Assembly: GCA_947174225.1 (NCBI GenBank)
Contig: CAMWIF010000069.1
Coordinates: forward strand, 1-10,079
DNA from: an uncultured Porphyromonadaceae bacterium
GTDB taxonomy: Bacteria; Bacteroidota; Bacteroidia; Bacteroidales; Muribaculaceae
DNA: 10,079 bases
Reading direction: 5' to 3'
Below the pieces are notes generated by a model. That model was not told the DNA's origin. It did not search any database and worked only from the letters and a program-made list of their open reading frames with translations. Positions 1 through 6,266 of this stretch are shown in pieces. Position 1 is the first letter of the stretch; each line of letters begins with the position of its first letter. The position numbers and the translations under genes are program-made.

Positions 1-249
1 TAGCCAAATCGCCACCAAGACCCCGGCTCCAAGCGCATGATAATTGAGAAGTTGAGTAAGGAATGTGCCGACAAATCTGACAATGCCACCCGGATAAAGC
101 AAGTATTGATGCAGCCCTTCTGCTCCCGGTTCGAAAAGGGACATTTCGTCGAACCACCGGAGCATATAACCATTCTTAATTGCCAGAATCCAAAAGGCGA
201 AGATAAGGAAAACTATAGGGAGCGCTATTTGAGATAGAATTCGTTTCAT
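1..249 (-). CDS. N-terminal fragment of a multi-pass membrane protein, DUF6057-like (runs off left edge)
   Basis: Reading the minus strand from the ATG at 249-247 gives 83 uninterrupted codons up to base 1, so only the N-terminus is present. It begins MKRILSQIALPIVFLIFAFW, a short positive N-terminus followed by a hydrophobic segment (about residues 4-23) that looks like a membrane anchor rather than a cleaved signal. A loop follows with MLRWFDEMSLFEPG, then LLYPGGIVRFVGTFLTQLL and a second hydrophobic stretch from about residue 69 (LGAGVLVAIWL) that is still open at the edge. The block with PGG, a phenylalanine-rich segment and FLTQ recalls the start of Bacteroidales DUF6057 proteins, large polytopic inner-membrane proteins of unknown function. 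That match is from memory. No enzymatic role can be assigned. The start is supported by the hydrophobic segment directly after it and by the promoter just upstream. Confidence 0.7.
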   Translation of the reverse strand, partial: MKRILSQIALPIVFLIFAFWILAIKNGYMLRWFDEMSLFEPGAEGLHQYLLYPGGIVRFVGTFLTQLLNYHALGAGVLVAIWL

Positions 250-253
250 TCTG

Positions 254-284
254 CAAAAATACAAAAAAATCAGGTGGGAGCAAA
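254..284 (-). promoter_or_regulatory. Bacteroidetes-type promoter for the DUF6057-like gene
   Basis: On the minus strand TTTG lies at 284-281, then 19 bp, then TATTTTTG at 261-254, an exact fit to the TTTG/TAnnTTTG consensus of the Bacteroidetes primary sigma factor. Only four bases (CAGA) separate the -7 box from the ATG at 249-247. The transcript would therefore start at or within a few bases of the start codon, giving a leaderless or nearly leaderless mRNA. The -33 element overlaps the T-tract of the upstream terminator-like hairpin. Confidence 0.6.
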
Positions 285-321
285 AAAATAACGACCTAAC
301 GCCTCATTTTGAGGAATCAGG
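282..321 (-). terminator. Terminator-like hairpin, copy 1 of a repeated motif
   Basis: CCTCA (302-306) and TGAGG (310-314) form a 5-bp stem with a TTT loop, flanked by outer CCT (295-297) and AGG (319-321) pairs across an imperfect bulge. On the minus strand the hairpin is followed after a few bases by seven T (288-282). The 28-base core 294-321 matches the core of the second hairpin (380-407) at 21 of 28 positions. Alone it is a weak terminator. It could back up the stronger one or be a member of a dispersed repeat family. Confidence 0.4.
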
Positions 322-370
322 CAGAAAAAATTGCAATCTTATTAAGTCAAAATAGAGATGTAGGTAGAAG

Positions 371-411
371 AAAAAAGCAACCTAATCCCTCAAAACGAGA
401 AATCAGGTTGC
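371..411 (-). terminator. Rho-independent terminator of the TlpA-like lipoprotein gene, copy 2 of a repeated motif
   Basis: The arms GCAACCTAAT (377-386) and ATCAGGTTGC (402-411) pair with one A/C mismatch. After a two-base internal mismatch, CTC (389-391) pairs with GAG (397-399) around a loop of five bases. On the minus strand the stem is followed immediately by six T (376-371), the layout of an intrinsic terminator. It lies 60 bases past the stop codon of the minus-strand gene at 472-1593. The plus strand has no matching T-tract, so it should work in one direction only. Confidence 0.65.
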
Positions 412-471
412 TGCATATCGCTAAAAATACCAAAAGTCAATGCCAAGCAATTGCTTTGGAAACTAATGAAT

Positions 472-1593
472 TCAATTCACAAAAGATGCGAGGCGTGTGT
501 AGAACGAGGGATCCTCACCGGTGGTGAGGTCTACAAGCTTCCCCTCCGGATTAATGATTGCCTTTGTGGGGAAACCCTCTATCTTGTAATCCGCATATAG
601 TTGGGTATCGTGTCCGTTGTAGAGATTAAGCCACGGAATCTGATGTTCCTTCACTCCGGCACGCCATTCGGCTTCCGACTCATTGCAGTCGATACCAATC
701 ACCACAATCTTGTCACCATATTTCTTATATGCCTCTTTCAACGCCGGGAAACCTTTGACACACCAGCCACACCAGCTACCCCAGAAGTCGAGCACCACCC
801 ACTTCCCACGGAAGTCGGACAGACTCACCTTCTTGCCGTCAAGATCGGGAAGAGTGAAATTCGGGGCAGTGATTGTGCCGGAAGCCACCTCAGCCTTACG
901 TGCCTCCTCAGCGGCTCTTTCGCCTTGCATATCCTCCACATCCTTATTATATGCCTCCGCATAGGGCATAAGGATAGATTGCTTGGCTTTGGCACTCATA
1001 TTATCATACAACACCTTGAAGTCGTCGCCGCTCAGGTCTATTATCGCCATAGGCACCACAGGGCTGTCGGGATGTTTCGCCACAAAGTCTTTGACTGCGG
1101 AGTCGTAGCGGTCAGTGTAAGCCTTAGCCTGCTCCTCCGTCACGTTATCACTGCTGTTCACCAGAGCATAATATTCCTGTTGAATCGGTTGAGTAGCGGA
1201 GAGATACGCCGTCATATCGTCCATCAGTTCCGATCCTGTAACCGTACACTCCAAGGGATTGAAGCTTTTCACCACCACATCAAGCTTATCACCGGGTACC
1301 GCATAGAATTCAGGTTGCTCACGGCTCATTTCGGGAGGAATTATAGTATACCAGGCAGCGCCCGCAGCGTCGAGCTTCATTTTTGCCTCACCATTTTTCA
1401 CTTCCAGAGTGTCATACATCACTACAACATCGTCTGCTTGTTTTGCAGCGAAGATATTGTCAAGCGTAACGTGGCTCACTACCAAAATACTCTCCTGATA
1501 GTCGTCAGGTACTTGGATTTTCACACTCCCGTCATCGTGTGAACAAGACGCTAAGAGCAAACCTGCAACGGCTACAAAAAACGTTTTCTTCAT
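472..1593 (-). CDS. TlpA-like thioredoxin-fold lipoprotein with DUF4369-like N-terminal region
   Basis: This is a complete 373-residue protein. The N-terminus MKKTFFVAVAGLLLASC is a lipoprotein signal peptide with lipobox LASC and acylated Cys17. The next residues, SHDDG, carry acidic side chains as in Bacteroidetes surface-export signals, so either leaflet of the envelope is possible. Residues about 23-115 look like the beta-rich DUF4369-type domain. Residues about 120-235 are a helical, charged linker. Residues about 242-373 are a thioredoxin/AhpC-TSA fold with LSDFRGKWVVLDFWGSWCGW leading into the active-site pair Cys275 and Cys278, and a cis-proline at Pro342 (EGFPT). Proteins of this type carry out thiol-disulfide exchange outside the cytoplasm; the partner is unknown. 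The active site reads C-G-W-C instead of the commoner C-G/P-P-C. The gene appears monocistronic, diverges from the TonB operon and ends at a good terminator. There is no Shine-Dalgarno motif; the start is fixed by the signal peptide. I saw no convincing promoter for it upstream. Confidence 0.9.
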   Translation of the reverse strand: MKKTFFVAVAGLLLASCSHDDGSVKIQVPDDYQESILVVSHVTLDNIFAAKQADDVVVMYDTLEVKNGEAKMKLDAAGAAWYTIIPPEMSREQPEFYAVPGDKLDVVVKSFNPLECTVTGSELMDDMTAYLSATQPIQQEYYALVNSSDNVTEEQAKAYTDRYDSAVKDFVAKHPDSPVVPMAIIDLSGDDFKVLYDNMSAKAKQSILMPYAEAYNKDVEDMQGERAAEEARKAEVASGTITAPNFTLPDLDGKKVSLSDFRGKWVVLDFWGSWCGWCVKGFPALKEAYKKYGDKIVVIGIDCNESEAEWRAGVKEHQIPWLNLYNGHDTQLYADYKIEGFPTKAIINPEGKLVDLTTGEDPSFYTRLASFVN

Positions 1594-1749
1594 TCTTAAT
1601 TAAAAGGGTTAGAGTTAAGAGGTAAGAAGTTGTAATATACCAATCTATTTACTTAAACAGATAAAGGAGGATTTTGACAAAGAGAAATAACGAAAAAAGT
1701 GAATTTTATGAGAAAAGTACATAATTAATTTTAATGATTCACAATAAAG

Positions 1750-1763
1750 TGTTAAATTTAACA
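1750..1763. promoter_or_regulatory. 14-bp perfect palindrome, candidate operator
   Basis: TGTTAAATTTAACA is perfectly self-complementary. Its right edge lies 18 bases before the TTG of the plus-strand promoter (1782-1784), a usual place for an activator or an upstream repressor site. It does not look like a Fur box. The AT-rich setting raises the chance that it is a coincidence. Confidence 0.3.
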
Positions 1764-1780
1764 TTTACCTACTATTAAGT

Positions 1781-1812
1781 ATTGCACAAATGAAATAGAG
1801 GTGCTAACTTTG
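1781..1812 (+). promoter_or_regulatory. Bacteroidetes-type promoter of the TonB operon
   Basis: ATTG (1781-1784) is followed after 20 bp by TAACTTTG (1805-1812) and then C, a full match to TAnnTTTG. Transcription would start at about 1817-1820, giving a leader of roughly 210 nt before the ATG at 2032. No other plus-strand TAnnTTTG lies between here and the gene. Confidence 0.7.
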
Positions 1813-1817
1813 CAGTC

Positions 1818-2031
1818 GAAAAAGATAAAGTATTCGAAAATTCATTATCTTTTTTCACGACATTTGCTCTTGCAATGTCATTTTATATAATATTTACCCA
1901 TAACCGTCAGCATCCCGTTCAGTCGCCTTATTTTATCCAGTCTCTCCCAATAAAATTCCTCTATACATATAAATTATGTATGGGTTAATCCGGCAGAACA
2001 GAGAAATTCGGTAAACGCCTACATATCAAAA
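1818..2031 (+). promoter_or_regulatory. Structured 5' leader of the TonB operon, three stem-loops
   Basis: Stem-loop 1 pairs AAAAAGATAA (1819-1828) with TTATCTTTTT (1845-1854) around a 16-base loop. It starts almost at the predicted transcript start and ends in a T-run. Stem-loop 2 pairs GACATT (1859-1864) with AATGTC (1874-1879), with a bulged T and two further GC pairs closing a TCTT loop. Stem-loop 3 pairs ATACATA (1963-1969) with TATGTAT (1975-1981) around a five-base loop, about 50 bases before the start codon. I do not recognise a known riboswitch. The structures could stabilise the 5' end, attenuate transcription or control translation. Confidence 0.35.
1875..1988 (+). CDS. Possible 37-residue leader ORF (doubtful)
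   Basis: An ATG at 1875, inside stem-loop 2, opens 37 codons ending in TAA at 1986-1988, 43 bases before the TonB receptor start. The peptide begins MSFYIIFTHNRQ and shows no signal peptide, repeated-residue attenuator run or family resemblance. There is no ribosome-binding motif, but the neighbouring real genes lack one too. Chance is the more likely explanation. It is listed only because it lies wholly inside the transcribed leader and its stop falls just past stem-loop 3. Confidence 0.12.
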   Translation: MSFYIIFTHNRQHPVQSPYFIQSLPIKFLYTYKLCMG

Positions 2032-4902
2032 ATGATGAATCGTATCCACCATCTTCTACTATCAGCCTTGGCTATGCTTGTGCTTGCAATAAGTACAATG
2101 CCAGCTGCCGCTCAGGGTAGTCTTACCCTTTCAGGCACAGTAACTGATGAATCCAACGGCGAACCCCTGGAATTTGTGATTGTACAGCTTACCGATAGGA
2201 ATCTTTGGGCAGAGACCAATGAAAAAGGAGCTTTCTCCATAAAGAATCTCCGTCCGGGCACTTACAACGTATCTGTCCAATATACCGGTTATCAGCCCTA
2301 TACCCATACAATCGATCTCTCGAATACCACAGAACCACTACAGATCAAGCTCAGCCCTATGAGTCTGGCGCTCGACGAGGTGGTAGTGACCGCCAATACC
2401 AAGCGTATGGGTTCGACCTCCAAAATTGACCGTGCAGCGGTGCAGCACATTCAGCCCAAGAGCCTTGAGGATATGCTTCAGCTCATCCCGGGCAACGTCA
2501 CAAAGAACCCTGACCTCAACAGTATAGGTCAGGCTCAGATTCGTGAAATCGACAATAACTCCAACAATGCTATGGGTACATTGGTGATGGTTGACGGTGC
2601 TCCGATGTCAAACGATGCTAATATGCAGTCGTTAAGCTCCAGCAAGGGAGGTTCCACTCCCTCTCACTCTACGGCAGGAAAAGGCGTTGACCTACGACTC
2701 ATATCTCCCGACAATATCGAATCTATAGAGGTGGTAAGAGGTATACCTTCGGTAGAATATGGCAACCTCACTTCGGGCGCCGTGATTGTAAAGTCACGCA
2801 CAGGTGCTACCCCATTAGAAATCAAACTTAAAGCCGATCCCTATTCTAAGATGGCATATGCCGGAAAGGGTTTTGGTCTGTCGCGTGGTGGCGCCATAAA
2901 TGTAACTGCCGACTATTCCCAGTCGTACAGCGATATACGTAAAAAATATATCGGCTATGACCGTGTCACTTTTGGTGTGGGATATGGAAATGTGTTTATG
3001 AAAGACACAAGACCTTTGTCTTTCAATGCACGCTTCTCTTTCTTCAGCAGTCTTGATAATGAGAAAAGTGATCCGGAGCTTATGTATGACGAGCGCATCA
3101 ATAGCAAGACTATCGGTGGACGTTTCGCTATCGACGGCAGCTGGAACCTTCAGATGCCCTGGATCTCTACACTCACCTATGCAGCGTCTGCAAACTATCT
3201 CTACGAATCAGACTACGCCAACCGTCAGGTGATACTTCAGTCAGGCATAACTCCTGTGGGTAACGCTACCTCCGACAAGGAATATCAGACATTCTATATG
3301 TCGTCTACCTATTATGCTTGGAGTAAGATTGAGGGACGCCCTCTTGATCTCTTTGCCCAGCTTAAGGCTGACCGCCTCTTTATGTTTGACAACGGTGCCT
3401 ATATGAATATAAAGCTCGGTGGCGAATGGCGTATGAACAAGAACTATGGCATCGGTATGACGTTTGATGAGAAGCGTCCCCCACAGGTCACCAACAACCA
3501 GTCAATCCGTCCACGTCCATTTAAGTCGATACCGGCTATGAACGTCCTATCCTGGTTTCTTGAGGATAAGTATACCACCCCCATAGGTTCAACTTCGCTC
3601 ACCGCACAGGGTGGTGCCCGATTGTCTACAATCTTCCTCGATAAGAAACAAGCTCACCGTGGCAATATGACCACTGTAGAGCCCCGTATAAACATCGACT
3701 ACAATATCCTCAATGCCGACAACAACTCCTTCCTTCAGGATTTCAGTATTGCCGGCGGCTACGGAGTGGGAATGAAGACCCCGACAATGATGCAGTTCTA
3801 TCCTGACCTGGCGTATTTCGATGTTACCTCCTTCACTATGCTTTTCCGCGACGATGTATCGGGAGAGAAAGGGAAGTCATTGGCAGTGATGACCACAAAG
3901 GTAATTGACAATACCGCCAATCCTAATCTTAAGCCAGCTTTCAGCTATAAGACCGAAGCCGGTTTCACATTCAGGAAAAACAGGGTCAACGGTATGATCA
4001 ACTACTTCAACGAGCGGCATAAGAATGAGTTTGGCTACGTAGCTCAGCCTGTCGTTATGGATGCCAACAAATATACTACTCCCGATAAGGTTGATGCCGT
4101 AAGGTACCACGAGGGTAAGGTGCAATACCAACTTGATGGAGCATGGCACGATGCCGAGTCAACCCTTCAGCATTATTTCTTTACCTATCTGTCACCCTCC
4201 AATAGTGTGGCAACCAAGAAATGGGGCATCGAGTATCAGATCAACCTCGCCGCCATACCGGCTATCAAGACCGCAATCTCAGTTGATGGTGCCTACCTAT
4301 GGATTAAGCGTCGCTCCACTGCCGACTACTACGCACCGGTTTCAGCCACTGTGAACGGCACTACCTATCCTTACATTCCTCTGATGCCCGGAGGAAGCGG
4401 CACAATCTCCTCACGCTTCAACACCAACTTCCGTTTCATCACCCATATCCCGAAACTGCAGATGATTTTCACAACCACCCTGCAGATGATATGGAGGGAG
4501 TCTTACCGTGCCATCTACGAGAACAATGCCGGCAAGAGCCTTGTCTACCGCACCGAAGATCCCTTCTCTCCCGGAAGAGAGGTGTATGCCGTAAACCCCG
4601 TCGGATTCCTCAACGCCGACAATAAGTTTACAGAGTGGCAGCCGGGATTCTCAAAAGATCCTACCTATCGTTATATGGTAGCTACCTACGCTCATCAGAG
4701 AGCTTTCGACACCGAGACTCTCCCAACAAGCGCTATCCTCAACTTCCGCCTCACAAAGGAATTCGGCAAGATTGTAGAAATCTCCTTCATGGCAAACAAC
4801 TTCCTTAAGCTTATGAAGACCCACAAGCTTGAGACAGCCGTAGGCTGGAGAGATGTGACTATCCCAATGTACTTCGGTGCTGAGGTGAAGCTCAAATTCT
4901 AA
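2032..4902 (+). CDS. TonB-dependent outer-membrane receptor with N-terminal CarboxypepD_reg-like domain
   Basis: This complete 956-residue protein imports a substrate across the outer membrane using energy from TonB-ExbBD. A Sec signal peptide covers about residues 1-27 (cleavage near PAAA-QG). Residues 31-108 form a CarboxypepD_reg-like beta-sandwich (LSGTVTDESNGEPLEFVIV to the PGTYNVSVQYTGY block). A TonB-box-like segment LDEVVVTAN follows at 114-122. The plug spans about 127-258, with VMVDGAPMSN and VVRGIPSVEYGNLTSGAV. The rest is a 22-strand-type barrel ending in YFGAEVKLKF with a terminal Phe. Between the two plug motifs lies a low-complexity Ser/Gly/Lys/His insertion (about 200-217). 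The protein is shorter than most SusC proteins, and no SusD gene follows. The start is one of two adjacent ATGs (2032, 2035), with no Shine-Dalgarno motif. It is the first gene of a probable four-gene operon, 53 bases before a lipoprotein gene. The substrate is unknown. Confidence 0.92.
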   Translation: MMNRIHHLLLSALAMLVLAISTMPAAAQGSLTLSGTVTDESNGEPLEFVIVQLTDRNLWAETNEKGAFSIKNLRPGTYNVSVQYTGYQPYTHTIDLSNTTEPLQIKLSPMSLALDEVVVTANTKRMGSTSKIDRAAVQHIQPKSLEDMLQLIPGNVTKNPDLNSIGQAQIREIDNNSNNAMGTLVMVDGAPMSNDANMQSLSSSKGGSTPSHSTAGKGVDLRLISPDNIESIEVVRGIPSVEYGNLTSGAVIVKSRTGATPLEIKLKADPYSKMAYAGKGFGLSRGGAINVTADYSQSYSDIRKKYIGYDRVTFGVGYGNVFMKDTRPLSFNARFSFFSSLDNEKSDPELMYDERINSKTIGGRFAIDGSWNLQMPWISTLTYAASANYLYESDYANRQVILQSGITPVGNATSDKEYQTFYMSSTYYAWSKIEGRPLDLFAQLKADRLFMFDNGAYMNIKLGGEWRMNKNYGIGMTFDEKRPPQVTNNQSIRPRPFKSIPAMNVLSWFLEDKYTTPIGSTSLTAQGGARLSTIFLDKKQAHRGNMTTVEPRINIDYNILNADNNSFLQDFSIAGGYGVGMKTPTMMQFYPDLAYFDVTSFTMLFRDDVSGEKGKSLAVMTTKVIDNTANPNLKPAFSYKTEAGFTFRKNRVNGMINYFNERHKNEFGYVAQPVVMDANKYTTPDKVDAVRYHEGKVQYQLDGAWHDAESTLQHYFFTYLSPSNSVATKKWGIEYQINLAAIPAIKTAISVDGAYLWIKRRSTADYYAPVSATVNGTTYPYIPLMPGGSGTISSRFNTNFRFITHIPKLQMIFTTTLQMIWRESYRAIYENNAGKSLVYRTEDPFSPGREVYAVNPVGFLNADNKFTEWQPGFSKDPTYRYMVATYAHQRAFDTETLPTSAILNFRLTKEFGKIVEISFMANNFLKLMKTHKLETAVGWRDVTIPMYFGAEVKLKF

Positions 4903-4955
4903 AAAAGAGATTATTCATATTTATTTTTCAATAATTTTTCAATAACTTTCAAAAG

Positions 4956-6185
4956 ATGAAAAAATTCTTTTACATCTTGCCCATAATCGCAATGATTCTT
5001 GGGTTTGCATCATGCAGCAGCAACGATGACGATGAAGCAGTTCGCTATGACGTTACTGTTAAAGTTACACTTCCCTCAGAAGTTACACAGGCAGAAAGTG
5101 CCACAGCTGCTCAAATGACAGTCACTGTCTTCAACACCTCCACCTCACAAGAAAGCAAGGTTCCTCTTGTTGACAATACAGCAACGGTTTCTTTGGCTCC
5201 GGGCACCTACAACTTCACTGTATCGGGTGAAGCAGCAGGATTAAATGTCAATGGTTTCAAGACAGGCATAGACGTTTTTGCCGCTAAGGAGATCACCATT
5301 GACCTTATCGCATCGGTAGGTAGCACACTCGTATTTAAAGAGGTTTATTTCTCAGGTGTGCCTGAATCCTACTTCCAGGACGCTTTCTATGAAATCTATA
5401 ATAACACCGACGAAGTGCAGTATCTTGACGGTGTGATTATGGGTGTTGTCGACCTTGGTCTTGCCCCCTCCACATGGAACAAAGATCAGCCTTCCGGATG
5501 GATGGCAGATAATAAATATATAGACGGTAGGTATCCTCTTACTTCTCATATACAGTGCTTCCCCGGCAACGGCACCGAGTATCCTATTGAGCCCCGTACA
5601 AGCGTAATAGTGGCTGCCAACCCTATTGACCACAGCGCACGTGCACTTAAAGAAAACGATAAGAAATCTTCCGTTAATCTTTCAAGTGCCGACTGGCAGC
5701 TCTACACTGATAATGCTTTCCCGGCTGACACCAAGATCGAGGGTATTCCTAACATGACTCTTCTTTGGAAAAGCTGGGGTCGCGAGATGATGCCAGCTAC
5801 CGAGGGGCAGCCTCTCATTCTTGCACGCCTCAAGACCGGCAACCCTGTTGATTACGCAGCAGATGAATCAAGTATCGCTCCAGTTCCGGGTACTACCACA
5901 AACTGTTTCATGATCCCGGCAGACTGTATACTCGACGCTATTGATATTGTTCCGGCAGATCCGGCGTGTCACTTCAAGCGTATCGAAGCTAAAGATGATG
6001 CCGGTCTGACATGGGTCACTGGTGCAGATGGCACCTCAAACGGCGACTATTCAGGCAAAAGCCTCCGTCGCAAAGTTGCCGGCAAGACTCCTGAAGGTAA
6101 GATTATCCTTAAGGATACCAACAATTCATCCAATGACTTTGAGACCGGTGGTTCTATCCCTACTCCCGGAATTATTGGAGACTAA
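4956..6185 (+). CDS. DUF4876-like lipoprotein with lamin-tail-like domain, partner of the TonB receptor
   Basis: This is a complete 409-residue protein. The signal peptide ends in GFASC with acylated Cys20, followed by SSNDDDE. This acidic stretch resembles the surface-export signal described for Bacteroidetes lipoproteins, so a place on the outer face of the outer membrane is likely. Residues about 30-118 look like a beta-sandwich, including APGTYNFTVSG at 81-91. From about residue 123 a long domain begins with LVFKEVYFSG and FYEIYNNTDEVQYLDGVIM (144-162), and closes with SLRRK (369-373) and DTNNSSNDF (387-395). These opening and closing motifs resemble lamin-tail domains, which are immunoglobulin-like folds. 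The DUF4876 assignment is from memory. Its position directly after the receptor gene is where SusD-type proteins usually sit, so a substrate-capture role is a reasonable inference. It has no SusD-like helical-repeat character. An imperfect promoter-like TAACTTTC (4943-4950) lies just before the start. Confidence 0.8.
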   Translation: MKKFFYILPIIAMILGFASCSSNDDDEAVRYDVTVKVTLPSEVTQAESATAAQMTVTVFNTSTSQESKVPLVDNTATVSLAPGTYNFTVSGEAAGLNVNGFKTGIDVFAAKEITIDLIASVGSTLVFKEVYFSGVPESYFQDAFYEIYNNTDEVQYLDGVIMGVVDLGLAPSTWNKDQPSGWMADNKYIDGRYPLTSHIQCFPGNGTEYPIEPRTSVIVAANPIDHSARALKENDKKSSVNLSSADWQLYTDNAFPADTKIEGIPNMTLLWKSWGREMMPATEGQPLILARLKTGNPVDYAADESSIAPVPGTTTNCFMIPADCILDAIDIVPADPACHFKRIEAKDDAGLTWVTGADGTSNGDYSGKSLRRKVAGKTPEGKIILKDTNNSSNDFETGGSIPTPGIIGD

Positions 6186-6201
6186 TTACAAACCTGACTC
6201 T

Positions 6202-6244
6202 GAGAAGCGGAGGCTAAGCGCACTCCGCTTCTCTATCCATTTTT
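6202..6244 (+). terminator. Intercistronic perfect hairpin, weak terminator or attenuator
   Basis: GAGAAGCGGAG (6202-6212) pairs perfectly with CTCCGCTTCTC (6223-6233): 11 bp, GC-rich, with a 10-base loop. Five T (6240-6244) follow, but only after a six-base gap, so termination is probably partial. The hairpin starts 16 bases after the lipoprotein stop codon and ends about 33 bases before the next start codon. It could lower expression of the downstream genes or protect the 3' end of the upstream message. Confidence 0.5.
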
Positions 6245-6266
6245 CTTAACCGATAACCAATTCAAC

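Larger units (their letters stand above)
1594..2031. other. Divergent intergenic region, 438 bases, AT-rich
   Basis: This stretch separates the minus-strand lipoprotein gene from the plus-strand TonB operon. Bases 1594-1740 are AT-rich and hold no ORF of note. For the minus gene I found only poor -7 candidates, for example TCTCTTTG read leftward from about 1686 to 1679. Bases 1741-1812 hold a palindrome and the plus-strand promoter. Bases about 1818-2031 are the operon's leader, with three stem-loops. No tRNA, known riboswitch core or CRISPR structure is visible. Confidence 0.7.

Noticed and set aside
443..459. Near-palindrome around GCAATTGC downstream of the lipoprotein stop codon
   Set aside because: The stem is only four pairs plus two beyond a bulge, with no T-tract right after it. 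The hairpin at 377-411 is a much better terminator.
309..527. 72-codon open frame on the plus strand
   Set aside because: It runs through both hairpins and into the 3' end of the minus-strand gene. It has no promoter or protein-like composition.
601..1542. 313-codon open frame on the plus strand
   Set aside because: It lies entirely opposite the thioredoxin-fold lipoprotein gene, whose signal peptide and active site are clear. The plus-strand translation is rich in His, Leu and Arg with no recognisable domain.
1663..1670. AAAGGAGG, a perfect Shine-Dalgarno-like sequence on the plus strand
   Set aside because: No start codon of any plausible ORF follows at the right distance, and the real genes here do not use such motifs.
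1818..2031. Cobalamin or other known riboswitch in the receptor leader
   Set aside because: I looked for the conserved B12-box and other familiar core motifs and saw none. The stem-loops are simple hairpins.
4919..4950. Internal promoter before the lipoprotein gene (TAACTTTC)
   Set aside because: The final G of the -7 box is replaced by C and no convincing TTTG lies 19-21 bases upstream, so co-transcription with the receptor gene is simpler.
2032..6185. SusC/SusD glycan-uptake pair
   Set aside because: The receptor is followed by a beta-rich lipoprotein without SusD-like helical repeats, and no glycan-degrading enzyme is encoded in the window.
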